A stretch of 64,000 bases of DNA from the NCBI GenBank assembly GCA_902527245.1, contig CABZOI010000001.1, forward strand, positions 137,001 through 201,000. The letters run 5' to 3'. This DNA is from an uncultured SAR92 cluster bacterium. GTDB lineage: Bacteria; Pseudomonadota; Gammaproteobacteria; Pseudomonadales; Porticoccaceae. A program made the position numbers and the translations under genes. Positions 11,801 through 19,427 of this stretch are shown piece after piece (positions within the stretch are counted from its first letter, which is position 1; each line of letters starts with the position of its first letter). The notes below the pieces were generated by a model. It saw only the letters and a list, made by a program, of their open reading frames with translations, did not search any database and was not told the DNA's origin.

Positions 11801-12560
11801 CCGTGGTCTTGTTATAAAACCACTCACCCTCTTTATCGAGAAGCGACATCGCTCCCTCGAGGTAATAAAGCCCGTTTCGATTTGGGGCAAATGTTACGGT
11901 TGGCGTGCCCGGCGTGTGGTCCTGCACATCTGACATCCTTTCCCATCCGCCTATCCTGAAAAAGGCAATGGCCCCATTGGCATTCACCTTTAAATCGGCA
12001 ATATCCGAGGTAGTGTTGCCATCTTCATCGGCATAAGTGTAGGTTGAAGCCCACTTTTCCCGTTGCCAGAAATCGGCGTCTTCCTTGTCAAAGTCTCGGT
12101 CTATGTTGGGCCAGCGTGCACCCGTCAGCATTTCTCCGTTCAAGAACAACTGCGACACATCAAAGTCGTTTGAGTCGTCGCCATCGTCGCTCCAGATGTT
12201 GGTGGTCCAGATGTGCCCGCTGTGTTGCGTCCATGCGCCCGTTATGGCCCGAGCACCAGACAGAATGACTTCTTCGTCGTTGTAGTTTCGGATCGTGGTC
12301 TTGGCGGACATGGAACGTCCATGCAGTGAAATCATGGTCCGGTTATCGCCAGCGGTTTCGTCACGGTAGGTGCCACCGCGGATATAGAGTGTGTCGCCCG
12401 AGGCAATCTGAGACACAGCATGCCCGACCGTTTTGAATGGTGCGGCGAGGGTGCCAGCGTTGGCGTCGTCGCCGTTTGTAGCGACGTAATAATCGGCACC
12501 AAAGGCATTGAAAGAAGGCAAGGTGAATAGGAGCAAAACGGCTGACATGAGTCGCAGCAT
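5883..12560 (-). CDS. Giant secreted multidomain protein (beta-helix, FGE-like, LamG, TSP3 repeats, dockerin-like C-terminus)
   Basis: The frame is open from 12755 (2290 codons). I place the start at 12558-12560, where MLRLMS followed by a hydrophobic stretch ending AFG-AD forms a good signal peptide; the extra 65 upstream residues look untranslated. Numbered from 12755 the modules are: right-handed beta-helix 88-690, opening with the YYVATNGDD motif typical of DUF1565-type proteins; a fibronectin-like domain 730-825; a formylglycine-generating-enzyme-like domain in two parts, 835-1000 and 1230-1340, split by a LamG-like domain 1008-1225; cadherin/fibronectin-like modules 1405-1665; a beta-sandwich 1668-1855; thrombospondin type 3 calcium-binding repeats 1857-2135; and a dockerin-like tail 2150-2270. 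Likely extracellular glycan binding or depolymerisation, but no catalytic site can be asserted. The part from about 8.3 to 12.5 kb is unusually G+C-rich, which suggests transfer or mosaic assembly. Confidence 0.85.
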   Translation of the reverse strand: MLRLMSAVLLLFTLPSFNAFGADYYVATNGDDANAGTLAAPFKTVGHAVSQIASGDTLYIRGGTYRDETAGDNRTMISLHGRSMSAKTTIRNYNDEEVILSGARAITGAWTQHSGHIWTTNIWSDDGDDSNDFDVSQLFLNGEMLTGARWPNIDRDFDKEDADFWQREKWASTYTYADEDGNTTSDIADLKVNANGAIAFFRIGGWERMSDVQDHTPGTPTVTFAPNRNGLYYLEGAMSLLDKEGEWFYNKTTGDLYVWLPGNQDPNDSGLLIEGRWHKKGTFGWDYLVHGHNARNFHFEGLTFFAGTLAFSNSSHLSFHNNRFLYPAHHGMMLQRKAMRFSNSFPNTEHMTWTSNEFANSFSVLLDHGRRSHHIHIENNSFRNSNILLWGNNGGPILNGASPLTAIRNTVRGMGFSGMGRPGWGNTIELNHVYDTHWAWDTGGITVNWAASDIVIRRNWIHDMAANNCIRFDGHPGGIQKAAHHNVVFNCKRRGFRLKGDQHQIHNNLAFANGRIDLNIAQDKFYGYSAEPTGTPADWDIILKGRDRSRPIKGNFLSKAHNNAVNSYINSVQNPDDKTGNSWRGREGYDTGEDGYRVSQIQMELRDPGNFDFRPRDYADSPLIDQGTLVPGFTDAVTGITDGPQGAAPDIGPYEHGDTTYWIPGHQTAKARFPIAPDGSRTVKTEADLMWLEGLNATSSSVYLGTDPNNLQLVATKGQHKNIYTPDTPFVAGTTYFWRVDTHTDAGTVVGDVWEFTVKAALPPLQIESVYVPATPGAPCVKRIIGQRYDVCQPGYGYYISKYEITNAQYAYFLNEVARYTNPWGVWNSSMQISRTNDGISNAWLYAADEGYENHPVTHVGFWNAARFANWMTSDSINEGIYHRLNRNKYYTTRGFNATSEYLNWEGAGGVALPTLNEWYKAAYFYPNDWSHMWVPGHSGNALPIRQLGWTTGSHVDLPDLERSTNTLTVAAWIKPNELNRSGIIFNQSGGLRSGLGFCSANGGELGFTWRALTKGNDNRCISSGMKPNLNEWSFVALVVDGEQLDSDGRGKADIYMRQAGDAAFQVWSGYGNANNRTELQINLDTPYIGRGYFVKFSNAFNGTVDEPMIFDRALTTAELESLFTGGSITNGLVGHWPFDESEGCTASDTSGNGYDAALMGCNEDGYKKYSYHATGKKFAIDDDSYTLTTDDANYNNPAGGPIAVGSYPHAPSFYGTFDQQGNVAEHVEQRTHGTGGSYADTRDSPFSDSDRMTYNYYAVNSARTGIRLVSRAPISRLSERTERPPEFTNHAEANVEDFSSLSDATNEEIGDGGTDSNAPIEGIDTTQRLLDGILGDPFAQALPDSFLDLSGGGLTFSAYDGPDWLSLSSDGQLILDTDNDGELDTAGLDAGKLGEYDVKFRVTGSNDLYVIHETSIEVIHPPAPIIEVMSSTEGTISFVSSLSEYAGYSAENFFITCTSGALNYSAASVTGEITITGMLNGLTYACTGHAENNGFLSDVSESISVALPQSVPQKPIITRVSVDDGQIIIYLSDSHQLTTVDLYIATCTDGINTYVGSNNGNIITVDGLINGQEYSCRVSAENEAGTSEETTPSELITPRTGTIVFFEGFETPELNVENFPNYNGQSVIFGAATPSFDAPEQQPVDVGFIGDSGVGWRVENGNIEMVRGAHEASEGSQSLELNGFVPGAIKADIEFFTVGVHLLSFDVSKHPGTQDDVSFSVILNEEMVAGTPIVVSQSTSADSMAYQHVAIELDIASPEVYSLGFESVDLVDDNGINRFGAVIDNLQITFADSDNDGVNDGLDAFPTDTTESVDTDGDGIGNNADTDDDGDGVGDASDAFPLDASETLDTDGDGVGNNADTDDDGDGVDDNYDAFPLDATETLDTDSDGIGNNADTDDDDDGVEDSNDAFPLDASETVDTDGDGVGNNADTDDDGDGVGDASDAFPLDASETLDTDGDGVGNNADTDDDGDGVLDVNDFYPLISLGGLTDTDSDGLPNDCDDSCISLGMTADTDDDNDGVDDIYDAFPLDPTEYKDTDGDGLGDNADVFPEDDRYTSDSDSDGIADKWEIKYNFDPNDASDATLDYDNDGFTALEEFINDTVPLSLDLDGDLTHDALTDGLLILREMFGLDGSALITGTISLQAEFSSAEEIKERISHLGDLIDADGSGQIDALTDGLLILRFLFGLEGDDLTRGVLAPDATRDSNQVYEHLLQLTPQIATTGS
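5910..6300 (-). other. Dockerin-like C-terminal module with duplicated DGLLILR motif
   Basis: The last ~120 residues of the giant exoprotein contain two calcium-loop/helix units. Each has an Asp-rich loop (DLDGDLTHDALTDG and DADGSGQIDALTDG) followed by LLILREMFGL or LLILRFLFGL. The pattern resembles dockerin or EF-hand repeats used for docking or surface retention. Assignment to dockerin type I is by resemblance only. Confidence 0.6.
6351..7187 (-). repeat. Thrombospondin type 3 repeat region
   Basis: About eight imperfect units of roughly 35 residues, with the core DTDGDGxGNNADTDDDGDGV followed by a DAFPLDASET-like linker, encode calcium-binding aspartate ladders in the giant exoprotein. 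At DNA level the best-preserved pair is 6670-6770 and 6985-7085: 101 bases each, offset by 315 bases (three units), with two mismatches by my count. This points to recent duplication or gene conversion within the array. Confidence 0.9.
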
Positions 12561-12945
12561 GGCGCTTTTAATGGTATTAAAAAGCTTGATGCTGGGATTG
12601 GTGGCAGGAGTGGTTTGGTTACAGAGCCCAATATAAAACTGTCCTGACGAAATCTCTGAAACCAATATGAGTGGTATCGCCCGAAACACCATGAATAGTC
12701 TTTTGATGATAGGAGGTACAAACATCGTAAATAGATTCGCTTCAAGAAATGTCATTTTGATAATCGATAATTTGAAACGTGGTAAAATATAAATGGTTTA
12801 TATTTAGACATCAAGTAAGAAGAGAGGGGAGTTAAAAGTAGGATCTATCATTAATCTTAAAAGTAAAAAAATGGTAGTGAATTATAGAAAGTAAAATCGC
12901 AACCAGATTATTTTTAGAAAATTTCATCATGTAAAAATATAAATG
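12561..12945. other. AT-rich 5' region of the giant exoprotein gene
   Basis: This 385-base stretch holds no gene I can support if the exoprotein starts at 12560. The exoprotein frame stays open to 12755, so an N-terminal extension is possible, but no good Shine-Dalgarno site precedes any of its candidate starts. The 12756-12945 part is strongly AT-rich and contains an exact TATAAT on the minus strand (12881-12886), without a convincing -35 box. Confidence 0.5.
12881..12886 (-). promoter_or_regulatory. Candidate -10 element for the exoprotein gene
   Basis: Exact TATAAT on the minus strand, about 320 bases before the preferred start codon. No clear -35 hexamer lies 16-18 bases upstream, so this is a weak prediction in AT-rich sequence where such matches arise by chance. 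Confidence 0.25.
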
Positions 12946-13149
12946 TTATTTTCGGATAAGTTTTATTATTTTTTTTACAGTCTTAGTCACTCCCACTGCA
13001 AGCAACAGGGCTATGCTCGCAATAATGAGTGTGCCAAAAGTTTTTCTAATTAACGGATTGTCAATGTAGTCTGACGTAACAAATGTCCACGATAAGAGGA
13101 AAACAAAAAGTGTAAATAAGAAGATCCGATTATTATCAAAAATTTTCAT
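12946..13149 (-). CDS. Small two-helix membrane protein, unknown function
   Basis: A 67-residue protein starting at the ATG at 13149; the frame continues upstream to a TTG at 13185 that overlaps the preceding stop. It has two hydrophobic segments, about residues 8-27 and 38-57, and a lysine-rich C-terminus (KTVKKIIKLIRK), which fits a small inner-membrane protein with a cytoplasmic tail. It lies directly downstream of the saccharopine-dehydrogenase-like gene on the same strand and is probably cotranscribed. I recognise no family. Confidence 0.5.
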   Translation of the reverse strand: MKIFDNNRIFLFTLFVFLLSWTFVTSDYIDNPLIRKTFGTLIIASIALLLAVGVTKTVKKIIKLIRK

Positions 13150-13181
13150 GTTGGAAGTATACTCTTTAGAAAGGATGTCTC

Positions 13182-14408
13182 TCAAATCTCAAATTTCATG
13201 CCTGCATATTGTTGCAGTCTCTCCGTCAAAGCTCCTCCCATCGCTGTTGCTGGAGTAAAAAATCCACCGCCTTTCTGATTATGATTTAAATCAAATGCGA
13301 GACAAAGCGCGGATTGTGTGAGCATTTTTGCCGTACAACCATAACCTGGATCAGTATCTCCACTTACCTTTAAAGTTACAGTCTTTCCTTCTTTGATCTT
13401 TCCCAGCAAAGAAATTTTGAAGAAGCCATTTTTTTGCGCTTCAACACTCGGTCCCTCGCCGGGCTTTGGCAAGACAAATCTTTGTAAAAGCTTTCTTGTC
13501 GGTGTGAGAAAAACTAATAGCGCAAAAAGACCGATACCTAATACCAATGAAATCGATTTTAAATACCCACTAATTCCTTTACCCATGAGCATTTGTTCTT
13601 GGTATAAGAAGTCCTCTCCATAAACTTTATTGCTTAATAAATGAGAACGCAGAACAATACGGGTATTGATAGCTTCCATAATAAAAGGTGCTGACCAAGT
13701 TTCGTAGTCATTGTCGAACTTGGCAGAAGTTATTCTATTTTGACGGAGTTTGTTTTCGCTAAATTCGGGACATAAATTATAAGGATTACCCATTTCCTTG
13801 CGTAGTTGTGGATCTTGTTTCGCAGCAATGACCGCTTGTATCATACTTGCTAGAGTCCCTCCTGACGCACCACCTTTCGTTTTCTCTACACCCAGTTTAA
13901 TTTGGTGTGCATAAGATCCAAATCTTTCTTTAAAGTATTTTTGTAGTTCAAAAACACCAAGGTCAGACGGAATAGAATCAAAGCCACAGCAATTAACAAT
14001 TTTTGATCCAGATTTTTTTGCAGCCTCGCCATATTTTACGATCATATCTTTAATCCAATATGCCTCCCCTGATAGGTCGCAATAATGAGTTCCAATGTTG
14101 GCACATGCTTTGATCAGGGCCTCTCCATAAAGCGCGTATGGACCAACGGTAGTAGCAATAACTTTGGTGCTCTCGCACAGCTTATTAAGTTTTTGAGTAT
14201 CGAATGCATCACAAACAAAAATATTTAGTTTGCTAAAATTCTCACCTAATTCATTTTTTAATGTTTGTAGTTTATCTTTTGACCGTCCGGCAATCGCCCA
14301 AGACAGATTTGGATAGTTGTCAATCGTTTCAGCGATATGCTTTGTCATTATTTGGCCCACAAAACTGGTGGCACCAAAAATTACGACATCAAATTTTTTG
14401 TTTTCCAT
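13182..14408 (-). CDS. Saccharopine dehydrogenase-like NAD(P)-binding oxidoreductase
   Basis: A 408-residue protein from the ATG at 14408 (MENKKFDVVIFGATSFVG); the open frame begins earlier but this start places the Rossmann motif GATSFVG at the usual distance from the N-terminus. The next hallmark stretches are AIAGRS and TTVGPYALYGEALIKAC, then CGFDSIPSDLG, all typical of the SCCPDH/trans-acting enoyl reductase group rather than true lysine-pathway enzymes. A hydrophobic helix near residues 278-296 suggests membrane association, as in lipid-droplet SCCPDH proteins. The substrate is unknown. It is divergent from the GST gene across a 76-base gap. Confidence 0.85.
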   Translation of the reverse strand: MENKKFDVVIFGATSFVGQIMTKHIAETIDNYPNLSWAIAGRSKDKLQTLKNELGENFSKLNIFVCDAFDTQKLNKLCESTKVIATTVGPYALYGEALIKACANIGTHYCDLSGEAYWIKDMIVKYGEAAKKSGSKIVNCCGFDSIPSDLGVFELQKYFKERFGSYAHQIKLGVEKTKGGASGGTLASMIQAVIAAKQDPQLRKEMGNPYNLCPEFSENKLRQNRITSAKFDNDYETWSAPFIMEAINTRIVLRSHLLSNKVYGEDFLYQEQMLMGKGISGYLKSISLVLGIGLFALLVFLTPTRKLLQRFVLPKPGEGPSVEAQKNGFFKISLLGKIKEGKTVTLKVSGDTDPGYGCTAKMLTQSALCLAFDLNHNQKGGGFFTPATAMGGALTERLQQYAGMKFEI

Positions 14409-14484
14409 TATTATGATCCGAGTCCAAAAAATAATATGATACGCGGGTCTTTCCATATCTCAAACCATTGGTTAGAAGTATTTT

Positions 14485-15105
14485 ATGAAACCTATTTTGT
14501 ACTCATTTCGGAGGTGTCCTTACGCGATAAGAGCAAGAATGATACTCGATTTGTGTGGTATTGATTTTTGCTTGAGGGAAGTGGCGTTATCGAATAAACC
14601 AAAAGAGATGCTCAAAGCCTCTCCAAAAGGCACGGTACCGATTTTAATTTTGCCTCAGAAGAAAGTATTAGACGAGAGCATGGATATAGTCTTCTGGGCA
14701 ATAAAAAAGACATCGAAAACAGATAAGAAATTTTTGGAATGGTTGGACGAAGACTTATATGGAAGGTCAATGCAACTAATTGAAGAAAATGATAATAAAT
14801 TTAAAGTACTGCTGGACAAATATAAATACTGTCGTGATAAAAAGTTGGCAGTTAAATATCGTCAAGAGGCAAAGAGTTTTTTATACAGACTGAATGAGTT
14901 GTTAAGTAATCAACTTGGTCTTTGTAAGAATGAGATAACGTTTTCAGATATTTGCATATTCCCTTTTGTGCGCCAATTTGCATTTGTTGATTATGAGTGG
15001 TTTCTTAACTGTAAATTAGATAATTTGAATGATTGGCTTCAAAACTTCTTAAATTCAGAATTATTTAAAAAAGTTATGCAAAAGCACGCGATTTACGAGC
15101 ATTAA
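14485..15105 (+). CDS. Glutathione S-transferase family protein
   Basis: A 206-residue cytoplasmic protein with an N-terminal thioredoxin-like domain (residues 1-75) and an all-helical C-terminal domain. The N-terminal YSFRRCPYAIRARM has Cys11 at the position that contacts glutathione in the Cys-type bacterial GSTs. The motif VPILIL supplies the conserved cis-proline and DESMDI the residues that bind the glutamyl moiety. Length is normal. Substrate cannot be deduced. It is divergently oriented to the saccharopine-dehydrogenase-like gene. Confidence 0.88.
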   Translation: MKPILYSFRRCPYAIRARMILDLCGIDFCLREVALSNKPKEMLKASPKGTVPILILPQKKVLDESMDIVFWAIKKTSKTDKKFLEWLDEDLYGRSMQLIEENDNKFKVLLDKYKYCRDKKLAVKYRQEAKSFLYRLNELLSNQLGLCKNEITFSDICIFPFVRQFAFVDYEWFLNCKLDNLNDWLQNFLNSELFKKVMQKHAIYEH

Positions 15106-15225
15106 TTGGGTGAGATTTTTTTAGCCTGGAAATGCTTATTTGAATCCAAATACGCTGTGAGTCAGTATTGAACTCATCTTAAAAATCCAACCTCGAAGGC
15201 TCAACTCTCAAAGTTAAATACAAAA

Positions 15226-17055
15226 ATGTTTTCTTATTTTGAAAAATTAGTTGATCCTTTCCCTGCTGAGGCGGCTCAGCAACCACCCAAAGGTGTGTAT
15301 CAATTTTGTCGATATTATACACGTGGAATGGAGGGATGGTTATTGCTGATGGCCTTTCTAACTGCTATCACTGCGATCTCTGAGGCACTGCTGTACGGAA
15401 TCTTAGGCCAATTAGTTGATTGGCTGTCCAATCAAGATAAGGAGACATTTCTGGGTGACTCGCTCAATGAGTTGATTTTAATAGGTTTATTTATGCTCTT
15501 GGTAATTCCAATAGCAAATAGTTTGAGATCACTAGTTGTCCACCAGACACTGATGGGAAATTTTCCTATGACGGTGCGTTGGTTAGCACACAGATATTTA
15601 CTAAATCAGAGTTACAGTTTCTTTCAGACTGAATTTAGTGGCCGTATTGCAACCAAAGTGATGCAAACTGCATTAGCTGTTAGAGATACAGTTATGAAAT
15701 TATTGGATGTAATTTTATTTGTCATCATTTATTTGTCTACAGCGATATTTTTAGTTGCAGCAGCAGATTTGAGGTTATGTATCCCTCTCCTTGTATGGCT
15801 TATTTTCTACATTCAAATCCAAAGACATTTCGTACCAAAAATGAAAAAAGTATCGAGAGTGCAGGCGGATGCAAGATCATTGATGACGGGTCGTATTGTA
15901 GATAGTTATACAAACATCGTCACACTCAAGCTGTTTTCTCACAATAGCAGAGAGTCTGAGTATGTAAGAGACGGTATGAATGAGTTTTTGGATACAGTTT
16001 ATCCAATGATGAGGCTAGTGACCAAACTCAATATTGCCCTTTGGGCTTTGAATATGGCACTGGTATTTGCGACCGCTGCACTCGGCATCTATCTATGGTT
16101 GGATGATTTAATCACTCCCGGAGCAATCGCAATTGTAATGAGCTTGGCAATTAGATTGTCAGGCATGTCTCATTGGATATTGTGGGAAATAAGTGGTTTG
16201 TTTGAAAATATTGGCGTGGTGCAGGATGGCATCAATACGCTAGCTGTTCCAAATGTTGTAAAAGATTCTCCCAATGCGAAGCCTCTACAAGTCAGCAGAG
16301 GAGAAATAAAATTTAGCCAAATGCACTTTTCGTACAACAACAATGAAAGTGTATTCAAAGGGTTGAATTTAGAGATTAAGCCTGGTGAAAAAATTGGGAT
16401 TGTCGGAAGAAGTGGAGCTGGCAAATCAAGTTTGGTTAGTCTGCTTTTGCGTTTTTATGATCTTCAAAAAGGTCAGATAACAATTGATGGAGGAGATATC
16501 TCAAAAGTCAGTCAGGAAAGTTTAAGATCAAATATTGCTGTAGTCACTCAAGATACCTCATTACTGCATAGATCAGTCCGAGAAAATATAATGTTTGGAA
16601 GGCCCGAGGCCTCAGAGGAGGAGATGATCGATGCAGCTCGTCGAGCAGAGGCACATGAGTTTATTTTGAAATTGACTGACAGTGAAGGGCGTCGTGGGTA
16701 CGAGGCTCACGTGGGTGAGCGGGGAGTAACGCTTTCCGGTGGCCAAAGGCAAAGAATTGCTATTGCAAGAGTTTTGTTAAAGGATGCACCTATTCTTATA
16801 TTAGACGAGGCAACTTCAGCTCTTGACTCCGAGGTGGAATCGTCAATCCAGGATAGTTTATCTGAACTGATGATTGGTAAAACAGTAATCGCAATCGCAC
16901 ATAGACTGTCTACGATTGCTGCTATGGATAGATTAATAGTTTTTGATCAGGGCGAGATTAAAGAGCAGGGAACGCATGATGAACTCATCGGAAGGAATGG
17001 GATATACACAAAGCTTTGGAGTCATCAGTCTGGTGGTTTTATTGGCTTTGATTAA
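15226..17055 (+). CDS. ABC transporter, fused permease and ATPase (MsbA/exporter type)
   Basis: A 609-residue half-transporter of the type I exporter class: about six transmembrane helices between residues 35 and 325, then a nucleotide-binding domain from about 360. Walker A GRSGAGKS is at 394-401, followed by an LSGGQRQR signature and the Walker B ILILDEATSALD. Such proteins act as homodimers in the inner membrane and export lipids, peptides or drugs. MsbA itself is normally about 580 residues next to lpxK, which is not here, so lipid A flipping should not be assumed. It appears to be a single-gene unit. Confidence 0.93.
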   Translation: MFSYFEKLVDPFPAEAAQQPPKGVYQFCRYYTRGMEGWLLLMAFLTAITAISEALLYGILGQLVDWLSNQDKETFLGDSLNELILIGLFMLLVIPIANSLRSLVVHQTLMGNFPMTVRWLAHRYLLNQSYSFFQTEFSGRIATKVMQTALAVRDTVMKLLDVILFVIIYLSTAIFLVAAADLRLCIPLLVWLIFYIQIQRHFVPKMKKVSRVQADARSLMTGRIVDSYTNIVTLKLFSHNSRESEYVRDGMNEFLDTVYPMMRLVTKLNIALWALNMALVFATAALGIYLWLDDLITPGAIAIVMSLAIRLSGMSHWILWEISGLFENIGVVQDGINTLAVPNVVKDSPNAKPLQVSRGEIKFSQMHFSYNNNESVFKGLNLEIKPGEKIGIVGRSGAGKSSLVSLLLRFYDLQKGQITIDGGDISKVSQESLRSNIAVVTQDTSLLHRSVRENIMFGRPEASEEEMIDAARRAEAHEFILKLTDSEGRRGYEAHVGERGVTLSGGQRQRIAIARVLLKDAPILILDEATSALDSEVESSIQDSLSELMIGKTVIAIAHRLSTIAAMDRLIVFDQGEIKEQGTHDELIGRNGIYTKLWSHQSGGFIGFD

Positions 17056-17147
17056 TCAAAAATAAAAGAACGCAGCAGTCATTTTTTTTTCTTTCATCAA
17101 ATTTTTGAATTGCTAAACTTGAGTAAAAATTACTTTGAGAGGCAATT

Positions 17148-18290
17148 GTGATTCCAAGAACTTTATATGACTCTGATCACGAAATGTTCAGACAGTCAGT
17201 CAGAAAATTTATAGAAACTCACGCGATTCCAAATCATGAAACGTGGGAAAAAGAAGGTATGGTTAGTGACGAGGTATGGCTTGGTGCTGGATCTCAAGGT
17301 TTTTTATGCCCTACAGTTGCGGAGAAGTATGGAGGTGTTGACGCGGATTTTCGTTACAACTGTATTGTCAATGAAGAGATAGCGAGATCTGGTTGCTCAG
17401 GGTTAGGTTGGACTCTGCACTCTGATATTGCGGTTCCATATATTGAGAGGTATGGAACGGAATATCAAAAAGAAAAGTATTTATCTCGTTGCGTGTCTGG
17501 TGAATTAATTACAGCAATTGCAATGTCGGAGCCAGGCGCTGGGTCAGATTTGCAAGGCACAAAAACTAACGCAGTACTTGATGGAGACCATTATATTTTG
17601 AACGGCTCCAAAACTTTTATTACTAATGGTCAGAAATCAGGATTGGTGATCGTTGTAGCGAAAACTGATGTCAGTGCTGGATCAAAGGGCATTAGTTTAT
17701 TCTTAGTGGAGTCAGAGTTTGAAGGATTTTCCAAGGGTAAAAACTTAGAAAAGTTGGGTATGAAAGCGCAGGATACGTCAGAGCTATTTTTCCAAGATGT
17801 CAGAGTGCCAAAGGAGAATTTATTAGGGGAAGAGGGTCGAGGCTTCATATACCTAATGCAGGACCTACCTCAGGAAAGACTTTCCATCGCAGTAGGAGCA
17901 ATTGCAAATGCACAGGCTCTTCTTGAAAGTACAATCGATTATACAAAAGAGAGAAAGGCATTCGGTGTCTCAGTAGCGTCTTTTCAAAATACTCAATTTA
18001 AGCTAGCGGAGTTGTCTGCCGAAATCTCCAGTGCAGAGGTTTTCTTAGATAGATGCACTGAATTATTACTTAATGATGAACTTGATACTGTTACAGCGTC
18101 AAAATTAAAGTTGGTTGCAACAGATCTTCAATGCAAGGTGGCTGACGAATGCTTGCAGTTACACGGTGGTTGGGGATATATGTGGGAGTACCCTGTTTGT
18201 AGGGCTTTTGCAGATTCTAGAGTGCAACGTATCTATGGTGGTAGCAATGAAATAATGAAGCTAATCATCTCAAGAGAATTGATGAAGTAA
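17148..18290 (+). CDS. Acyl-CoA dehydrogenase, long-chain type
   Basis: FAD enzyme (380 residues) that oxidises acyl-CoA to trans-2-enoyl-CoA and passes electrons to ETF. The start is GTG at 17148 with GAGAGG upstream. Visible signatures are AMSEPGAGSD (126-135) in the middle domain and LHGGWGYMWEYP (338-349). The C-terminal motif is IYGGSNEIMK, with Gly364 where medium- and short-chain enzymes have the catalytic Glu. The candidate base is instead Glu260 in LLESTIDYTKERKAFG, the arrangement of LCAD and isovaleryl-CoA dehydrogenases. Chain length or branched specificity is inferred from this alone. Confidence 0.93.
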   Translation: MIPRTLYDSDHEMFRQSVRKFIETHAIPNHETWEKEGMVSDEVWLGAGSQGFLCPTVAEKYGGVDADFRYNCIVNEEIARSGCSGLGWTLHSDIAVPYIERYGTEYQKEKYLSRCVSGELITAIAMSEPGAGSDLQGTKTNAVLDGDHYILNGSKTFITNGQKSGLVIVVAKTDVSAGSKGISLFLVESEFEGFSKGKNLEKLGMKAQDTSELFFQDVRVPKENLLGEEGRGFIYLMQDLPQERLSIAVGAIANAQALLESTIDYTKERKAFGVSVASFQNTQFKLAELSAEISSAEVFLDRCTELLLNDELDTVTASKLKLVATDLQCKVADECLQLHGGWGYMWEYPVCRAFADSRVQRIYGGSNEIMKLIISRELMK

Positions 18291-18294
18291 ATAA

Positions 18295-19267
18295 TCAATT
18301 GAAGTATTTAATCACTAACTCCGCGGCGCTTCTTCCACTAAGAAATGCTCCCTCTACTCTTGGACCGCCCATTGCATCGCCGGCAATAAAAAGAGGCGGC
18401 AAGGAGGTTTTTTGGTTACCGACGAGACATCTCTGTTTATAGGTTGTTTTGGGTTTGCTGTAACGCCAAAAATGTGATTGGTATTTTATGATCTTGGCAC
18501 CAGTATGTTTCTCTGCCTCATTTAGTATCGATTTTTCTAGAGTCTTATCTTCAAAATTAATTTTCTCATCTAAATCTAAATTAGCGTGAATGGTCACGGA
18601 GGGTATTTTTGAAATACCTTTCTGTTGATTATCGCTTATCCAGTTAATTAATTGACCATTGAAAGAAACTGCGCCAGGTGGAGGGAGGATCGATGGGTCT
18701 TTCAGTATTGCCATTATTGCAAAACAAGATTCATATGAGATTGAAGCAAGAATATTTGATATTGAGCTATCTATTTGAATGTTGCTTTTCTGAATTAAAT
18801 CTAAAGTTTGAGGTGCCGGGGCTGTAAGTATCAGAGCTTTCGATTTAATTTGAGTGTTATCCGATAAATCAGTAAACCAAAATCCTTGCTTTTCTGTTAA
18901 TCGAATAACTGTTTTTTCTAGTTTTATTTCAAGATTTTTTGAAAGTTTTTTCGCGAGCGTATTCATAAGCGGAATACCTCGATATCTAGGGTATCTGTCC
19001 TTGCTTCCAGGGAAGTTAGAATACCATTCCTCTACTGTGCCCTCATTTATGCAGTCATTAATGAAGTTTTTAAATTGATCATCTCTGGCTGTAAAAAATT
19101 GTGCTCCAGAATCAAAACATGCACCACCAAATCGCTTATTGGCGAGTCTCCCTCCGAGAGATGAAGATTTTTCGACGATTTGCGTGCTTATATTGTGGTT
19201 GAGTAGACTTTCCCCAGCACTACAACCTGCAAGTCCTGCTCCGATTATTAATACGTCTACGTGCTGC
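18295..19267 (-). CDS. FAD-dependent oxidoreductase (renalase/amine-oxidase-like)
   Basis: About 324 residues, running on the minus strand from a TTG at 19267-19269. The N-terminal dinucleotide motif GAGLAGCSAGESL and the following EKSSSLGGRLANKR and FDSGAQFFTAR are hallmarks of the NAD(P)/FAD-dependent renalase-like group. The C-terminal FIAGDAMGGPRVEGAFLSG closes the FAD site. No ATG or GTG is available near the family start, and the TTG lies 9 bases after the stop of the upstream DUF2256 gene, so the two are probably translated in tandem. Substrate is unknown; DUF2256 proteins often neighbour flavin or photolyase-type genes. Confidence 0.85.
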
Positions 19268-19278
19268 AAAATTGGCGC

Positions 19279-19422
19279 TCAGGGCTTCTTCTTAAATAAA
19301 CTTTTACATCTTACAGAGCAAAAACGGACTTCTTCCCAACACCTGCTCCACTTTTTCCGCCATGTGAAGCTTCTATTGCATGTCATACAGGTTTTTCTAG
19401 GTAAATCACTTTTTTTTTGCAT
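19279..19422 (-). CDS. DUF2256 small cysteine-rich protein
   Basis: A 47-residue gene in the gap between gatB and the FAD oxidoreductase. The product reads KTCMTCNRSFTWRKKW, then an acidic linker and EVRFCSVRCKS, so four cysteines form two CxxC-type pairs (C12/C15 and C35/C39) around the diagnostic FTWRKKW. This is the pattern of DUF2256, a small presumed zinc-binding family of unknown function. The ATG at 19420-19422 gives the family-like N-terminus. It overlaps no other gene and sits between two genes on the same strand. Confidence 0.88.
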   Translation of the reverse strand: MQKKSDLPRKTCMTCNRSFTWRKKWSRCWEEVRFCSVRCKSLFKKKP

Positions 19423-19427
19423 CACTA

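Noticed and set aside
12561-12755. 65-residue N-terminal extension of the exoprotein
   Set aside because: No good ribosome binding site, and the clear signal peptide starts at 12560; kept only as an alternative.
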